48,726 nucleotides of DNA. Origin: Flavobacteriales bacterium. Its GTDB lineage: Bacteria; Bacteroidota; Bacteroidia; Flavobacteriales_F; PHOS-HE28. The notes under the pieces are model-generated. The model worked only from the letters and a program-made list of their open reading frames with translations, searched no databases and was not told where the DNA came from. The position numbers were made by a program, and so were the translations under genes. The stretch covers positions 1 through 48,726 of the forward strand of contig JAEUSV010000062.1 of assembly GCA_016788485.1 (NCBI GenBank), given 5' to 3'. Positions 40,484 through 48,726 of this stretch are shown here, one piece after another; position 1 is the first letter of the stretch; each line of letters starts with the position of its first letter.

Positions 40484-42097
40484 TCAGGGCAGCCGCCAGC
40501 TCACGCTGAAACCGATGCCCATGCCCGTGGAACGACGCTCCAGCGAACCCATGGAGTAGGCGTTCATCAGCTGCCCGCGCATCATGGGCTCCACGCCCAG
40601 CCACCAGCGTTCGCCCAGGCGGTATCGCACGTAGCCGCGCATCGTCCAGCCGAACATGTACTCGCGGAACGGCTGGTCCTCCAGGCTGATCACGCCCGAG
40701 GGATCGATGATGGGCATGGAGCCGCGGCGACCGGTGAGCAGGCCCACGGTGGGGCCGCCACGCAGGCCGAAACACCAACGTCCTGCGTCCAGATGTCCGT
40801 CCACAAAGAGGGGCAGCTCCAGGTAGCTCACCTGGTTCACGCGGTCCACCCCTTCCTGCGTGCGGATGTCGAGGATGGTGGTGTCGGCACTGACATCGAG
40901 CACGTACACGGTGGTGTCCACCTGCTCGGTGGTGTAGAACACCTGCCCGTTCTGGAGCACCGTGCCGGTGACCACAAGCAGGGTGGTGTCCAGGGAGATG
41001 ATGGAGTAGACCGGATCGATGTCGAGGATGCGGGTGTACAGTTCGGGCTGCTGGTAGCGCTCGGCGTAGGTGATGTAGTGCAGGCCGGCACCCAGACCGA
41101 TGTGGCGGCCCATGTGCATCACCTCGGCGCCGTAGGCCGGTGCGTTCGCATCGCTGATGGTGCCGGCCCAAGGCACTTCCGCCCCGGAGTAGCGGGTGCG
41201 TGAACGCTGCATGCCGCCCCACACGGTGAGCTCCCAGGGCGAGGCGGGCGCCACGATGGGCGGCGCGGCCGGAGGAACGGAAGGCGCGTTGGTCGTGTCC
41301 TCCGGCGTGGTCGTGTTGGCCACCAAGGGTACGCCCGGTGCTTGAGGAGGCTCTGCCGGGGTGGGTGCTGGGTGGCTGGTGGTGTCGCTGGTCGCTGAAG
41401 GCCGCTGTTGGGCGAGCGGATCATCGGTCGGTGCCTTCTGTGCGTCGGCGGACACGTTCGGGGCGTTGCCACCGGCGGCGATGCCGGCTGCAATGCCGTT
41501 CCCCGCATCGGTGCCGGTACCGTCCGTGGCCGCATCCGCCGTGGCGGGCTTGGCCGGGGCATGTTGCTGTGCCGGCTCGATGACCGGGGCTTCGGCTGCT
41601 GCCTTCGCGCGCGGTCGGTGGGCCGCGGGTTCTCCTTGGCCCGGTCGGGCTTCAGGCGTTGCCTTGTGCGCGCTGCCTGCCGCTGGTGTGGCTGCTTGTG
41701 GCGCGTTGGACGCTACAGGCTTTGCGGCGTTCACCGGCGGGTTGCTGGTGGCTGCGGCTGCGGCCCGGGCATCGGGCGTGCTGGTGGCCGCATGGTCCGC
41801 CGATGAAGCGTTGGCCTGCTGTTCAGTGCTCGTCACCGTTACGGCTGGTGCTGTGCGCTGGTCGACCGTGCGCTCGGCGACCACTTCCCGATCGGGGCGC
41901 GCGGCGAGGAAGGCCGCCGTGCCCGCTGTGATGAGCAGCAGTCCCGTACCGATGCCCCAGTACAGTGCGCGGCGTTTGCGGCGGCGCTCCTCGGCGAGCA
42001 CGCGCTGCATGTCCTGCCAGTGCCCTTCATCGAAGGGGAACGCGCGTTCCTCCAGCTTCTGCCGGGCCAGGTCGTCGAATGCGTCCGGGCGGTTCAT
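40484..42097 (-). CDS. Predicted envelope-spanning protein: anti-sigma-like N terminus, linker, outer-membrane barrel
   Basis: 537 residues in four parts. Residues 1-43 are charged and probably cytoplasmic (FDDLARQKLEERAF, DEGHWQDMQRVLAEERRRKR). Residues 44-66 form a membrane helix (ALYWGIGTGLLLITAGTAAF). Residues 67 to about 286 are an Ala/Pro/Thr-rich, probably disordered stretch. From about 287 to the end are amphipathic strands of an outer-membrane barrel (PWELTVWGGMQRSRTRYSG, LELPLFVDGHLDAGRWCF, YVRYRLGERWWLGVEPMM). It starts inside the stop of an ECF sigma gene (ATGA), so an anti-sigma role is likely. No classic zinc anti-sigma motif is present. Confidence 0.7.
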   Translation of the reverse strand: MNRPDAFDDLARQKLEERAFPFDEGHWQDMQRVLAEERRRKRRALYWGIGTGLLLITAGTAAFLAARPDREVVAERTVDQRTAPAVTVTSTEQQANASSADHAATSTPDARAAAAATSNPPVNAAKPVASNAPQAATPAAGSAHKATPEARPGQGEPAAHRPRAKAAAEAPVIEPAQQHAPAKPATADAATDGTGTDAGNGIAAGIAAGGNAPNVSADAQKAPTDDPLAQQRPSATSDTTSHPAPTPAEPPQAPGVPLVANTTTPEDTTNAPSVPPAAPPIVAPASPWELTVWGGMQRSRTRYSGAEVPWAGTISDANAPAYGAEVMHMGRHIGLGAGLHYITYAERYQQPELYTRILDIDPVYSIISLDTTLLVVTGTVLQNGQVFYTTEQVDTTVYVLDVSADTTILDIRTQEGVDRVNQVSYLELPLFVDGHLDAGRWCFGLRGGPTVGLLTGRRGSMPIIDPSGVISLEDQPFREYMFGWTMRGYVRYRLGERWWLGVEPMMRGQLMNAYSMGSLERRSTGMGIGFSVSWRLP

Positions 42098-42657
42098 CGG
42101 TGCGGTGTGTTGAGGGTTCGTTGGGCGGCCATGGCGCCGATGGCCTTCTGCAGCACGGTGCGCGCATGGCTCACGTGCCATTTCGAGGTGCCTTCACTGA
42201 TGCCCAGCATCTCCGCGATCTCGGCGTGGGCGAATCCGTCGATGGCGAACAGGTTGAACACGTGGCGCGATACCGGAGGCAGCTGTTCCAGCAGGCGTGC
42301 CAGTTCCTCGGCCTCCATCTCGCGCAGGTAGCTGTTCACTTCGCTGGTGTCGTGGTCGCTGAGGTCGTCGCTGAGCCGTTCCACGGCCTTCCGTTCCTTG
42401 TTGCGCCGGAACTGGTCGATCACGGTATTGATCACCACGCGCCGCGCCCAGGGCTCGAAGGGCACATGGTCGGGGCGGCGCCCTAGGTGCTGCAGGATCT
42501 TGAGGAAGCCCTGGTTCATGGTGGCGGCGGCGTCCTGGCGGTTGCGCTCGTAGCGCGAGCAGATGCTCATCATCATGGGGTACAACACCCTGTACAGCTC
42601 GTACTGAGCCTTCGCTTCCTGCCGGATGCAGCGCTCGAGGAGGGTGTCGTGGACCAT
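42094..42657 (-). CDS. ECF-type RNA polymerase sigma factor
   Basis: 187 residues with region 2 (EAKAQYELYRVLYPMMMSIC, MNQGFLKILQHLG, FEPWARRVVINTVIDQFRR) and region 4 (LPPVSRHVFNLFAIDGFAHA, then EIAEMLGISEGTSKWHVSHA). The form SEGTSKWHVSHAR is typical of Bacteroidota ECF factors paired with membrane anti-sigma proteins. The ATG giving MVHDTLLERC is used; two earlier ATGs would run through a large hairpin. The gene lies 81 bases after a secreted-repeat-protein gene on the same strand and overlaps the predicted envelope-spanning partner gene, which probably controls it. Confidence 0.9.
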   Translation of the reverse strand: MVHDTLLERCIRQEAKAQYELYRVLYPMMMSICSRYERNRQDAAATMNQGFLKILQHLGRRPDHVPFEPWARRVVINTVIDQFRRNKERKAVERLSDDLSDHDTSEVNSYLREMEAEELARLLEQLPPVSRHVFNLFAIDGFAHAEIAEMLGISEGTSKWHVSHARTVLQKAIGAMAAQRTLNTPHR

Positions 42658-42676
42658 GGTGCCTTTTCGCCGGTCA

Positions 42677-42714
42677 GGGGTGCCCATCACCGGCAAGCCG
42701 ATGACGGACACCCC
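42677..42714 (-). terminator. Long hairpin between the repeat-protein gene and the sigma gene
   Basis: On the minus strand GGGGTGTCCGTCATCGGC and GCCGGTGATGGGCACCCC pair over two bases. This is an 18-base-pair stem with G-U pairs in RNA. There is no U-run directly after it (TGACCGGCGAAAAGG follows). It may end most transcripts from the secreted-protein gene, attenuate readthrough into the sigma gene, or stabilise mRNA. Confidence 0.55.
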
Positions 42715-42738
42715 GTCCCAACCCGGGATGAACAAGTT

Positions 42739-45414
42739 CTATTCGGTGCGCACGAAGCGTTGGTTGATGCTGGATGTGCCGTTGCTGATCCGGAGGACGT
42801 GCAGCCCCGGAGCAAGGTCGTTGGTGGGAACGGTGAACTGGGTGCGGCCCCCGCCGAGCATGTGGCGTTCGCTGCGCACCACGCGCCCGCTCATGTCGAC
42901 CACCTCCACGGACACGGCTCCCTGCAGATCGCTCACCAGGGCGATGTTCAGCAGGTCCTGCACGGGGTTGGGCCAGAGCGCCATTTCGCCGAGAACGGTC
43001 GGCCGTTCCGTGATGCCGGTGGCCAGCGGGTCGCGCACGTTGATGGTGAAGCCGTTCTGTCGGTCGTTGCCAGCGCCCATGATCCCCGTGTACATGCCGT
43101 TGGCGTCGACGGAGACGGAGTCGCAGTAGGTGCTCGTGCACCCGGCGCTGTCATTGATGGTGAGGCACAGGATGTAGGGCCCGCCGCTGGCGTACACGTG
43201 CGTGGGGAAGGGGTCGGTGCTGCTGGTGCCATCACCGAAGTTCCAGAGGAAGGTGTACGCGCCGGTGCCACCGCTGCTCAGGTTCCAGATCCACAGCTCG
43301 TTGGGCGTGGGCACGGGCAGGTTGGTGACCGAGTCGACCGTGTACGCCTGCAGCACCCAGAAGTCCGCATTGCAGGGCTGGGGCACGCTGCCCACGCAGT
43401 TGCAGTTCGCATCCCACGTGTCGCCGATGGTCGCGGGGTTGTTGTCGTTGCACGGCGTGCCCGGCAGGTTCGGGCCGTTCACGATCTGCAGGCAGTCGTA
43501 GTAGTTGACCGGTATGCCCACGCATTGGCAGCTCGGGGTCCAGGTGTCCTGCACGGTGAGCGTGTCACCGTCGTTGCAGGGCGTGCCGGGCATGTTGGGG
43601 CCGCCCGGTATCCCCAGGCAGTCGGCGAGCAGGCCACCGCAGCTCACGTCGATCAACAGGGTATCGATGCCGGCGGACAGGGAGTATCCCAGGGAATCGA
43701 AGACCGACGTCAGTCCGGAGTCGCAACTGGTCTCCACAATGAACCAGCCCGTGGTGGTGATGACATCCACGAGCAAGCTGTAGTCACAGTTCGGGCCTGT
43801 GGCGATCACGGTATCCACGGGAGGCAGGGTGGCGATGGACACGATATGTACCGGTGTGCCAGGTGCCGGGCATGGAATGATGCTGCCGGTGATCAGGACC
43901 TGGCCCTGCATGGAGTAGCCCACGCAGTTGCAGGTGCCGTCCCAGGTGTCGTTATAGGTGAGCGTGTCCCCATCATTGCACGGGGTACCGGGCAGGTTGG
44001 GGCCATTGAAGATGCCGAGGCAGTCGTTCAAGGCGTTGGTGACGCACATGCAGTTGGCCTGCCAGGTGCCCGGTACGAGCACCCCGCCCACCGTGTCCAC
44101 GCAGGCGGTGCCGGGCATGTTCGGGCCGTTGAGGATCCCCGTGCAGTCGTACACGCTCAGGGTGGTGGTATCACATACGCAGTTCGCATCCCATTCCCCG
44201 AAAAGGACGGTTCCGGGTATCTGGCAGGGCGTACCGGGCAGGTTGGTGCCGTTGGGGTAGCCCATGCAATCGTAGTACTGCGGCTGGAAGCTGATGTTCC
44301 CGTTGTTGTCCACGAAGAGGGTGTCGCAGGTCACGCTGGTGCAACCATTGCCTGCGGTTATCGTGAGGCACACCCCATAGGTGCCTGCCGCATTGAAGTT
44401 GTAGAGCGGGTTGACCTGGGTGGTGGTGCTGCCGTCGGGAAGCCACCACTGGTAGGCCAGCGGGGCCACGCCCGTGCTCTGGTCGTTGAAGGCGAACAGC
44501 CAAGGGCCAAGCTGATTTCCGATGAAGGCCGCCTGGCAGTTCTGCGGCAAGGTGCCCTGGCAAACACAGTTCGCGCTCCATGTGTCGTTCACCGTGAGCG
44601 GGTCGTTGTCGTTGCAGGGCGTGCCCGGCATGTTGGGACCGTTGACGATGCCCACGCAATCGAGGACGATGGGTGTGGTGCTCACATTGCCGACACTGTC
44701 GACATACACCGTATCGCAAGCGGTGCTGACGCAACTGTTGGCCGCGTAGATCGTGAGGCACACGCCATAGGTGCCTGGGGCGGTGAACGCGAAGTAGGGG
44801 CTGTTCTGGCCGGTCGATGAGCCGTCCGGCAGGGACCAGTCGTAGAGCATCGGAAGCATGCCCGTGCTCGTATTGTCGAGGTCCATCACCCACGGTGATG
44901 AGTTGGAGATGGTGAAGGAGGCCTGGCAGGTGGGGATGGCAACGCCGCTGCACACGCAGTTCGCGCCCCACGTGTCGTTGGTGGTGCCCGGGTTCCCATC
45001 GTTGCAAGGTGTGCCGGGCAGCGCCGTGCCGCCCGGGATCCCCAGGCAGTCCACGGTGCCGCCACCACCGCAGTTTAGGTTGATGGTGACCACCGCCGTG
45101 TCGCCGATGAAGTTGAAGGCCACGGTGTCGAACTCCGTGAGCACCACGCCGCCGCACAGGGTGCTTACCATCACGGCTGCCGTGGGGCTGAACACGTCGA
45201 TCACCGTGTCATAGAAGCAGTTCGGCGGGAAGATCTCTAGGGTGTGGCTCACCAGGGGCTGGGTATTGCCGATCGTGGAGACGGTGACCTGCTGGAAGGG
45301 GGTGCAGCCGGCCACGGTGCCCTGCACGATGAGGGTGTAGGGTGACTGGGCCGCTGCGGTGAGCGCCACCAGGGCTGCGATGCCCAGGATCAGCGCGCGG
45401 AAGTAGGTTCTCAT
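42739..45414 (-). CDS. Secreted modular protein with four-cysteine repeats, PKD-like domains and T9SS sorting domain (891 aa)
   Basis: A signal peptide (1-22) is followed by a beta domain with conserved cysteines (27-117). Seven copies of a repeat of about 35 residues come next (starting near 122, 252, 382, 423, 464, 598 and 640), of the form DCxGxxNGPNxPGTPC...W..NCxC. PKD-like domains lie at about 163-240, 293-370 and 681-770. A second copy of the N-terminal domain type is at about 502-592, and the type A sorting domain is at 805-891 (LWPNPVQDLLNIALVSDL, LAPGLHVLRIS). It should be exported and surface-anchored by the T9SS. Its neighbour upstream is a shorter paralogue. The function is unknown; adhesion or a structural coat is inference. 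Confidence 0.85.
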   Translation of the reverse strand: MRTYFRALILGIAALVALTAAAQSPYTLIVQGTVAGCTPFQQVTVSTIGNTQPLVSHTLEIFPPNCFYDTVIDVFSPTAAVMVSTLCGGVVLTEFDTVAFNFIGDTAVVTINLNCGGGGTVDCLGIPGGTALPGTPCNDGNPGTTNDTWGANCVCSGVAIPTCQASFTISNSSPWVMDLDNTSTGMLPMLYDWSLPDGSSTGQNSPYFAFTAPGTYGVCLTIYAANSCVSTACDTVYVDSVGNVSTTPIVLDCVGIVNGPNMPGTPCNDNDPLTVNDTWSANCVCQGTLPQNCQAAFIGNQLGPWLFAFNDQSTGVAPLAYQWWLPDGSTTTQVNPLYNFNAAGTYGVCLTITAGNGCTSVTCDTLFVDNNGNISFQPQYYDCMGYPNGTNLPGTPCQIPGTVLFGEWDANCVCDTTTLSVYDCTGILNGPNMPGTACVDTVGGVLVPGTWQANCMCVTNALNDCLGIFNGPNLPGTPCNDGDTLTYNDTWDGTCNCVGYSMQGQVLITGSIIPCPAPGTPVHIVSIATLPPVDTVIATGPNCDYSLLVDVITTTGWFIVETSCDSGLTSVFDSLGYSLSAGIDTLLIDVSCGGLLADCLGIPGGPNMPGTPCNDGDTLTVQDTWTPSCQCVGIPVNYYDCLQIVNGPNLPGTPCNDNNPATIGDTWDANCNCVGSVPQPCNADFWVLQAYTVDSVTNLPVPTPNELWIWNLSSGGTGAYTFLWNFGDGTSSTDPFPTHVYASGGPYILCLTINDSAGCTSTYCDSVSVDANGMYTGIMGAGNDRQNGFTINVRDPLATGITERPTVLGEMALWPNPVQDLLNIALVSDLQGAVSVEVVDMSGRVVRSERHMLGGGRTQFTVPTNDLAPGLHVLRISNGTSSINQRFVRTE

Positions 45415-45436
45415 GGTCGGTCGGGTTCGGAGGTAT

Positions 45437-45460
45437 GCCGTTCAATGGCGTACACGCAGG
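45437..45460 (-). promoter_or_regulatory. Conserved upstream element, copy 1
   Basis: On the minus strand CCTGCGTGTA, six bases, then TGAAC lies 22 bases before the ATG of the 891-residue protein. The same element with the same internal spacing precedes the paralogue. It may be a promoter for the neighbouring ECF sigma factor, or a remnant of duplication. A C8 tract (45483-45490) lies further upstream. Confidence 0.45.
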
Positions 45461-45549
45461 GCTCGGCGCCGGGGTTGGGTGGCCCCCCCCATTTCTTTTT
45501 GTCCCTCGAATTTCGGGCTTTCCCGCGGGCCGGAGGGTGCAAAGCAGAA

Positions 45550-45575
45550 AGGCGCCCACCTTGCGGTGGACGCCT
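45550..45575 (-). terminator. Terminator after the 655-residue repeat protein gene
   Basis: On the minus strand AGGCGTCCACC and GGTGGGCGCCT pair around a GCAA tetraloop, with one G-U pair, followed by TTCTGCTTT. It starts 18 bases after the stop. The rest of the 179-base spacer holds the promoter region of the downstream paralogue. Confidence 0.75.
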
Positions 45576-45593
45576 TCACGGAAGGATCGTGGA

Positions 45594-47561
45594 TCAGCGG
45601 GTCTTCACGAAGCGCTGGGTGGTGGCGGCGGTGCCGTTGCCCATGCGCAGGGTGTAGAGGCCCGGGGCCAGCTCGGCCGTGGGCAGCGTCAGCTGGTTGC
45701 GACCGTTGCTGAAGCTGCGGCGCTCGGCGAGCACTACGCGGCCGCTCATGTCCAGCACGGTCACTTCCATGGTGCCGGCCAGTGCATCGGTCACGGCCAC
45801 GTTCAGGTCGTCGCTCACCGGGTTCGGCCAGAGGGCCACATTGCCGGCCACCGTCACGTCCTGCACGCCCGTGGTCATGGGCTGCTGCACGTTCAGCGTG
45901 AAGCCGTTCTGGCGGTCGTTGCCACCACCGATCATGCCGGTGTAGAGGCCGTTGGCGTCGATGGAGACACTGTCGCAGTACGTGCTGGTGCAGCCAGCGC
46001 CATCGTCGATGGTGAGGCAGAGCAGGTAGGGGCCGTTGCCGCTGTACGTGTGCGTGGGGAAGGGGTCGGTGCTGCTGGTGCCGTCACCGAAGCTCCAGAG
46101 GTAGCTGTACGAGCCGCTGCCACCGCTGCTCAGGTTCCACACCCACACTTCGTAGGGGATCGGGGTGGTGCCGTTCAGGCTGTCCACGGTGAAGGCCTGG
46201 AGCACCCAGAAGTTCGCTTCGCAAGGTGTGGACGAGCCGCCAACGCACTGGCAGGTGGAGGTCCACATGTCGTTGATGGTGGCCGGGTTGTTGTCGTCGC
46301 AAGGCGTGCCGGGCAGGGCGGGGCCGTTCACCTGGCCCAAGCAGTCGATGAGGCCGTTGGTGACGCACGAGCAGTTCGCGTCCCACACCCCGGTGAAGAA
46401 GATGCCGCCGAGGCTGTCGGCGCAGGGCGTGCCGGGCAGGTTCGGGCCGCCGGGGATGCCCAGGCAGTCGGTGGTGCTGTTGGCCACGCACTGGCAGTTC
46501 GCGCTCCAGGTGCCCCACAGCGTGGTGCCCCAGATCTGGCAGGGCGTGCCGGGCATGTTGGGGCCGTTGGGGATCTGCAGGCAGTCCCACACCACACCGC
46601 CCACGGTGATGCCGCCGAGGCTGTCGACCATCAGCGTATCACAGGTGATGCTGGTGCAGCCGTTGCCAGCGCCGATCGTAAGGCAGATGCCGTATACGCC
46701 GGGGGAGGTGAACGTGAAGACCGGGTTCGGGACGATGCTCGTGCTGCCGTCGGGCAGCCACCACTGGTAGGTCAGCGGGGCGGTGCCGGTGCTGGTGCTG
46801 GTGAACATGGCCACCCAAGGACCGGGGGAGCTCGTGGTGAAGGCGGCCTGGCAGTTCTGCGGGGCGGTGCCCACGCACTGGCAGTTGGCGTTCCAGGTGT
46901 CGTTCGTGGTCTGGGGGTCGTTGTCGTTGCAGGCGGTGCCGGGCATGGCCGGGCCGTTCAGCTGTCCAAGGCAGTCGTAGACGTTCGTCGATACGCCCAC
47001 GCACTGGCAGGTCGGTGTCCAGGTGTCCTGCACGGTGGTGCTGTCGCCGTCATCGCAGGGGCTGCCGGGCAGCGCAGGACCGTTCACCTGGCCCAGGCAG
47101 TCGACCAGACCGTTGGTCACGCAGGTGCAGTTCGCATCCCATACGCCGGGGTTACCGAAGAAGTCCACGCAGCTGGCGCCAGGCACGTTCGGACCACCGG
47201 GGATGCCCAGGCAGTCGGGCGTACCGCCGCCGCCGCAGTTGAAGTTCACGTTCACCAGGGCCGAGTCGAACACGCTGTTGAAACTGACGTAGTCATAGGC
47301 GGTCTGGATCGCTCCCTGGCAGGGCGTGGAGGTGATGATGGTGTCGGGGTTCGCAGCGGTGTACACGCTCACCCAGTAGGAGCAGTTGGGGTCCACCGTG
47401 GCGGTCACCGTCTGGTAGGAGGTGGTCACTGTGATGACCTGGCCAGGCGTGCAGCCCGATACCTGGCCGTAAACGGTGGCCCAGTATTGCAGCTGGGCGA
47501 AGGTCCCGCCGCCCAGCGCCATGGCTGTGACGAGGAACAGGGAGCGAAGCAGTGATCTCAT
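45594..47561 (-). CDS. Secreted modular protein with four-cysteine repeats, PKD-like domains and T9SS sorting domain (655 aa)
   Basis: A paralogue of the downstream 891-residue protein. From the ATG giving MRSLLRSLFLVTAMALGG it has a signal peptide (1-23), the same N-terminal cysteine-containing beta domain (about 27-112), six four-cysteine repeats (near 116, 154, 196, 326, 365 and 406), PKD-like domains at about 237-313 and 447-537, and a type A sorting domain (571-655, LWPNPVSDDLNVAVTDAL, LAPGLYTLRMGN). The C-terminal third is very similar to its neighbour at both DNA and protein level, pointing to tandem duplication. An ATG nine codons earlier falls inside the shared upstream element, so the later start is preferred. 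Function unknown. Confidence 0.85.
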   Translation of the reverse strand: MRSLLRSLFLVTAMALGGGTFAQLQYWATVYGQVSGCTPGQVITVTTSYQTVTATVDPNCSYWVSVYTAANPDTIITSTPCQGAIQTAYDYVSFNSVFDSALVNVNFNCGGGGTPDCLGIPGGPNVPGASCVDFFGNPGVWDANCTCVTNGLVDCLGQVNGPALPGSPCDDGDSTTVQDTWTPTCQCVGVSTNVYDCLGQLNGPAMPGTACNDNDPQTTNDTWNANCQCVGTAPQNCQAAFTTSSPGPWVAMFTSTSTGTAPLTYQWWLPDGSTSIVPNPVFTFTSPGVYGICLTIGAGNGCTSITCDTLMVDSLGGITVGGVVWDCLQIPNGPNMPGTPCQIWGTTLWGTWSANCQCVANSTTDCLGIPGGPNLPGTPCADSLGGIFFTGVWDANCSCVTNGLIDCLGQVNGPALPGTPCDDNNPATINDMWTSTCQCVGGSSTPCEANFWVLQAFTVDSLNGTTPIPYEVWVWNLSSGGSGSYSYLWSFGDGTSSTDPFPTHTYSGNGPYLLCLTIDDGAGCTSTYCDSVSIDANGLYTGMIGGGNDRQNGFTLNVQQPMTTGVQDVTVAGNVALWPNPVSDDLNVAVTDALAGTMEVTVLDMSGRVVLAERRSFSNGRNQLTLPTAELAPGLYTLRMGNGTAATTQRFVKTR

Positions 47562-47579
47562 GTCCAGTAGGGTATTGTT

Positions 47580-47603
47580 GCTGTTCATACCCCTACACGC
47601 AGG
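47580..47603 (-). promoter_or_regulatory. Conserved upstream element, copy 2
   Basis: CCTGCGTGTA, six bases, then TGAAC on the minus strand, 18 bases before the ATG of the 655-residue protein. Seventeen of 24 positions agree with copy 1, with the outer blocks identical and the middle diverged. Confidence 0.45.
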
Positions 47604-47636
47604 TTCGGGGCAAGGGGTTGGGTCGGAGGGGGAGAT

Positions 47637-48726
<1,090 letters not shown>

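Noticed and set aside
42658..42735. Earlier starts for the second ECF sigma factor
   Set aside because: They would require translation through the large hairpin, and the added residues show no sigma-family similarity.
42739..47561. CRISPR-like array suggested by regularly recurring words such as GGCGTGCCGGGCA
   Set aside because: The repeats are in frame, code for PGTPC and similar protein motifs, and vary in sequence and spacing. No cas genes are present.
47562..47588. Earlier ATG for the 655-residue protein
   Set aside because: It falls inside the element shared with the paralogue, and the signal peptide begins cleanly at the later ATG.

Overview
The window looks like a chromosomal segment of a high-GC member of the Bacteroidota (Flavobacteriales/Cytophagales-like). 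The grounds are type IX secretion and gliding genes (gldJ, a porP/sprF-family gene, porU, porV), three proteins with a T9SS type A C-terminal sorting domain, the phylum's -7 promoter box (TAnnTTTG or TAnnTTCG) in front of many genes, and no consistent Shine-Dalgarno sequences. No phage, insertion sequence or CRISPR array is visible. Genes are tightly packed, with many 1-4 base start/stop overlaps.

Region 1 (1-7.4 kb). The end of a probable FixH gene overlaps a SafE/TauE-type membrane protein gene, as in cytochrome cbb3 assembly loci. Converging on it is a nine-gene minus-strand operon: ECF sigma factor, crtI, crtB, idi, folE, DNA photolyase, a 53-residue unknown, an SRPBCC protein and crtZ. 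It joins carotenoid synthesis to light-driven DNA repair and starts from a clear promoter at about 7.4 kb whose -33 box sits in a dyad.

Region 2 (7.6-16.4 kb). Two tRNA-Val genes, each with its own TAnnTTCG box, follow an exbB-exbD-exbD-tonB-folC operon. Then come an amino-acid dehydrogenase, anmK and an acyl-CoA dehydrogenase diverging from each other, and murF.

Region 3 (16.4-29.7 kb). gldJ and a porP/sprF-family gene on the minus strand; porU, porV and ispF on the plus strand; a DUF4956 plus VTC-domain pair on the minus strand; then cdd, pdhA and pdhC.

Region 4 (29.7-40.5 kb). A rhomboid protease with extra domains, an isoprenylcysteine-methyltransferase-like protein and recG; a minus-strand group encoding an alkylglycerol-monooxygenase-like enzyme, an acetyltransferase and a lysoplasmalogenase-like protein (possible ether-lipid breakdown); pheT; a small T9SS cargo protein; and an inorganic pyrophosphatase with a lipoprotein signal.

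Region 5 (40.5-48.7 kb). This is the most unusual part. Two paralogous secreted proteins built from a four-cysteine repeat, PKD-like domains and a T9SS tail share a conserved upstream element. They lie immediately upstream of an ECF sigma factor gene that overlaps a gene for a predicted envelope-spanning protein (anti-sigma-like N terminus, one membrane helix, about 220 residues of Ala/Pro/Thr-rich linker, outer-membrane barrel). The window ends inside hutU (urocanate hydratase). The T9SS genes of region 3 would be expected to export and anchor the cargo proteins of regions 4 and 5.
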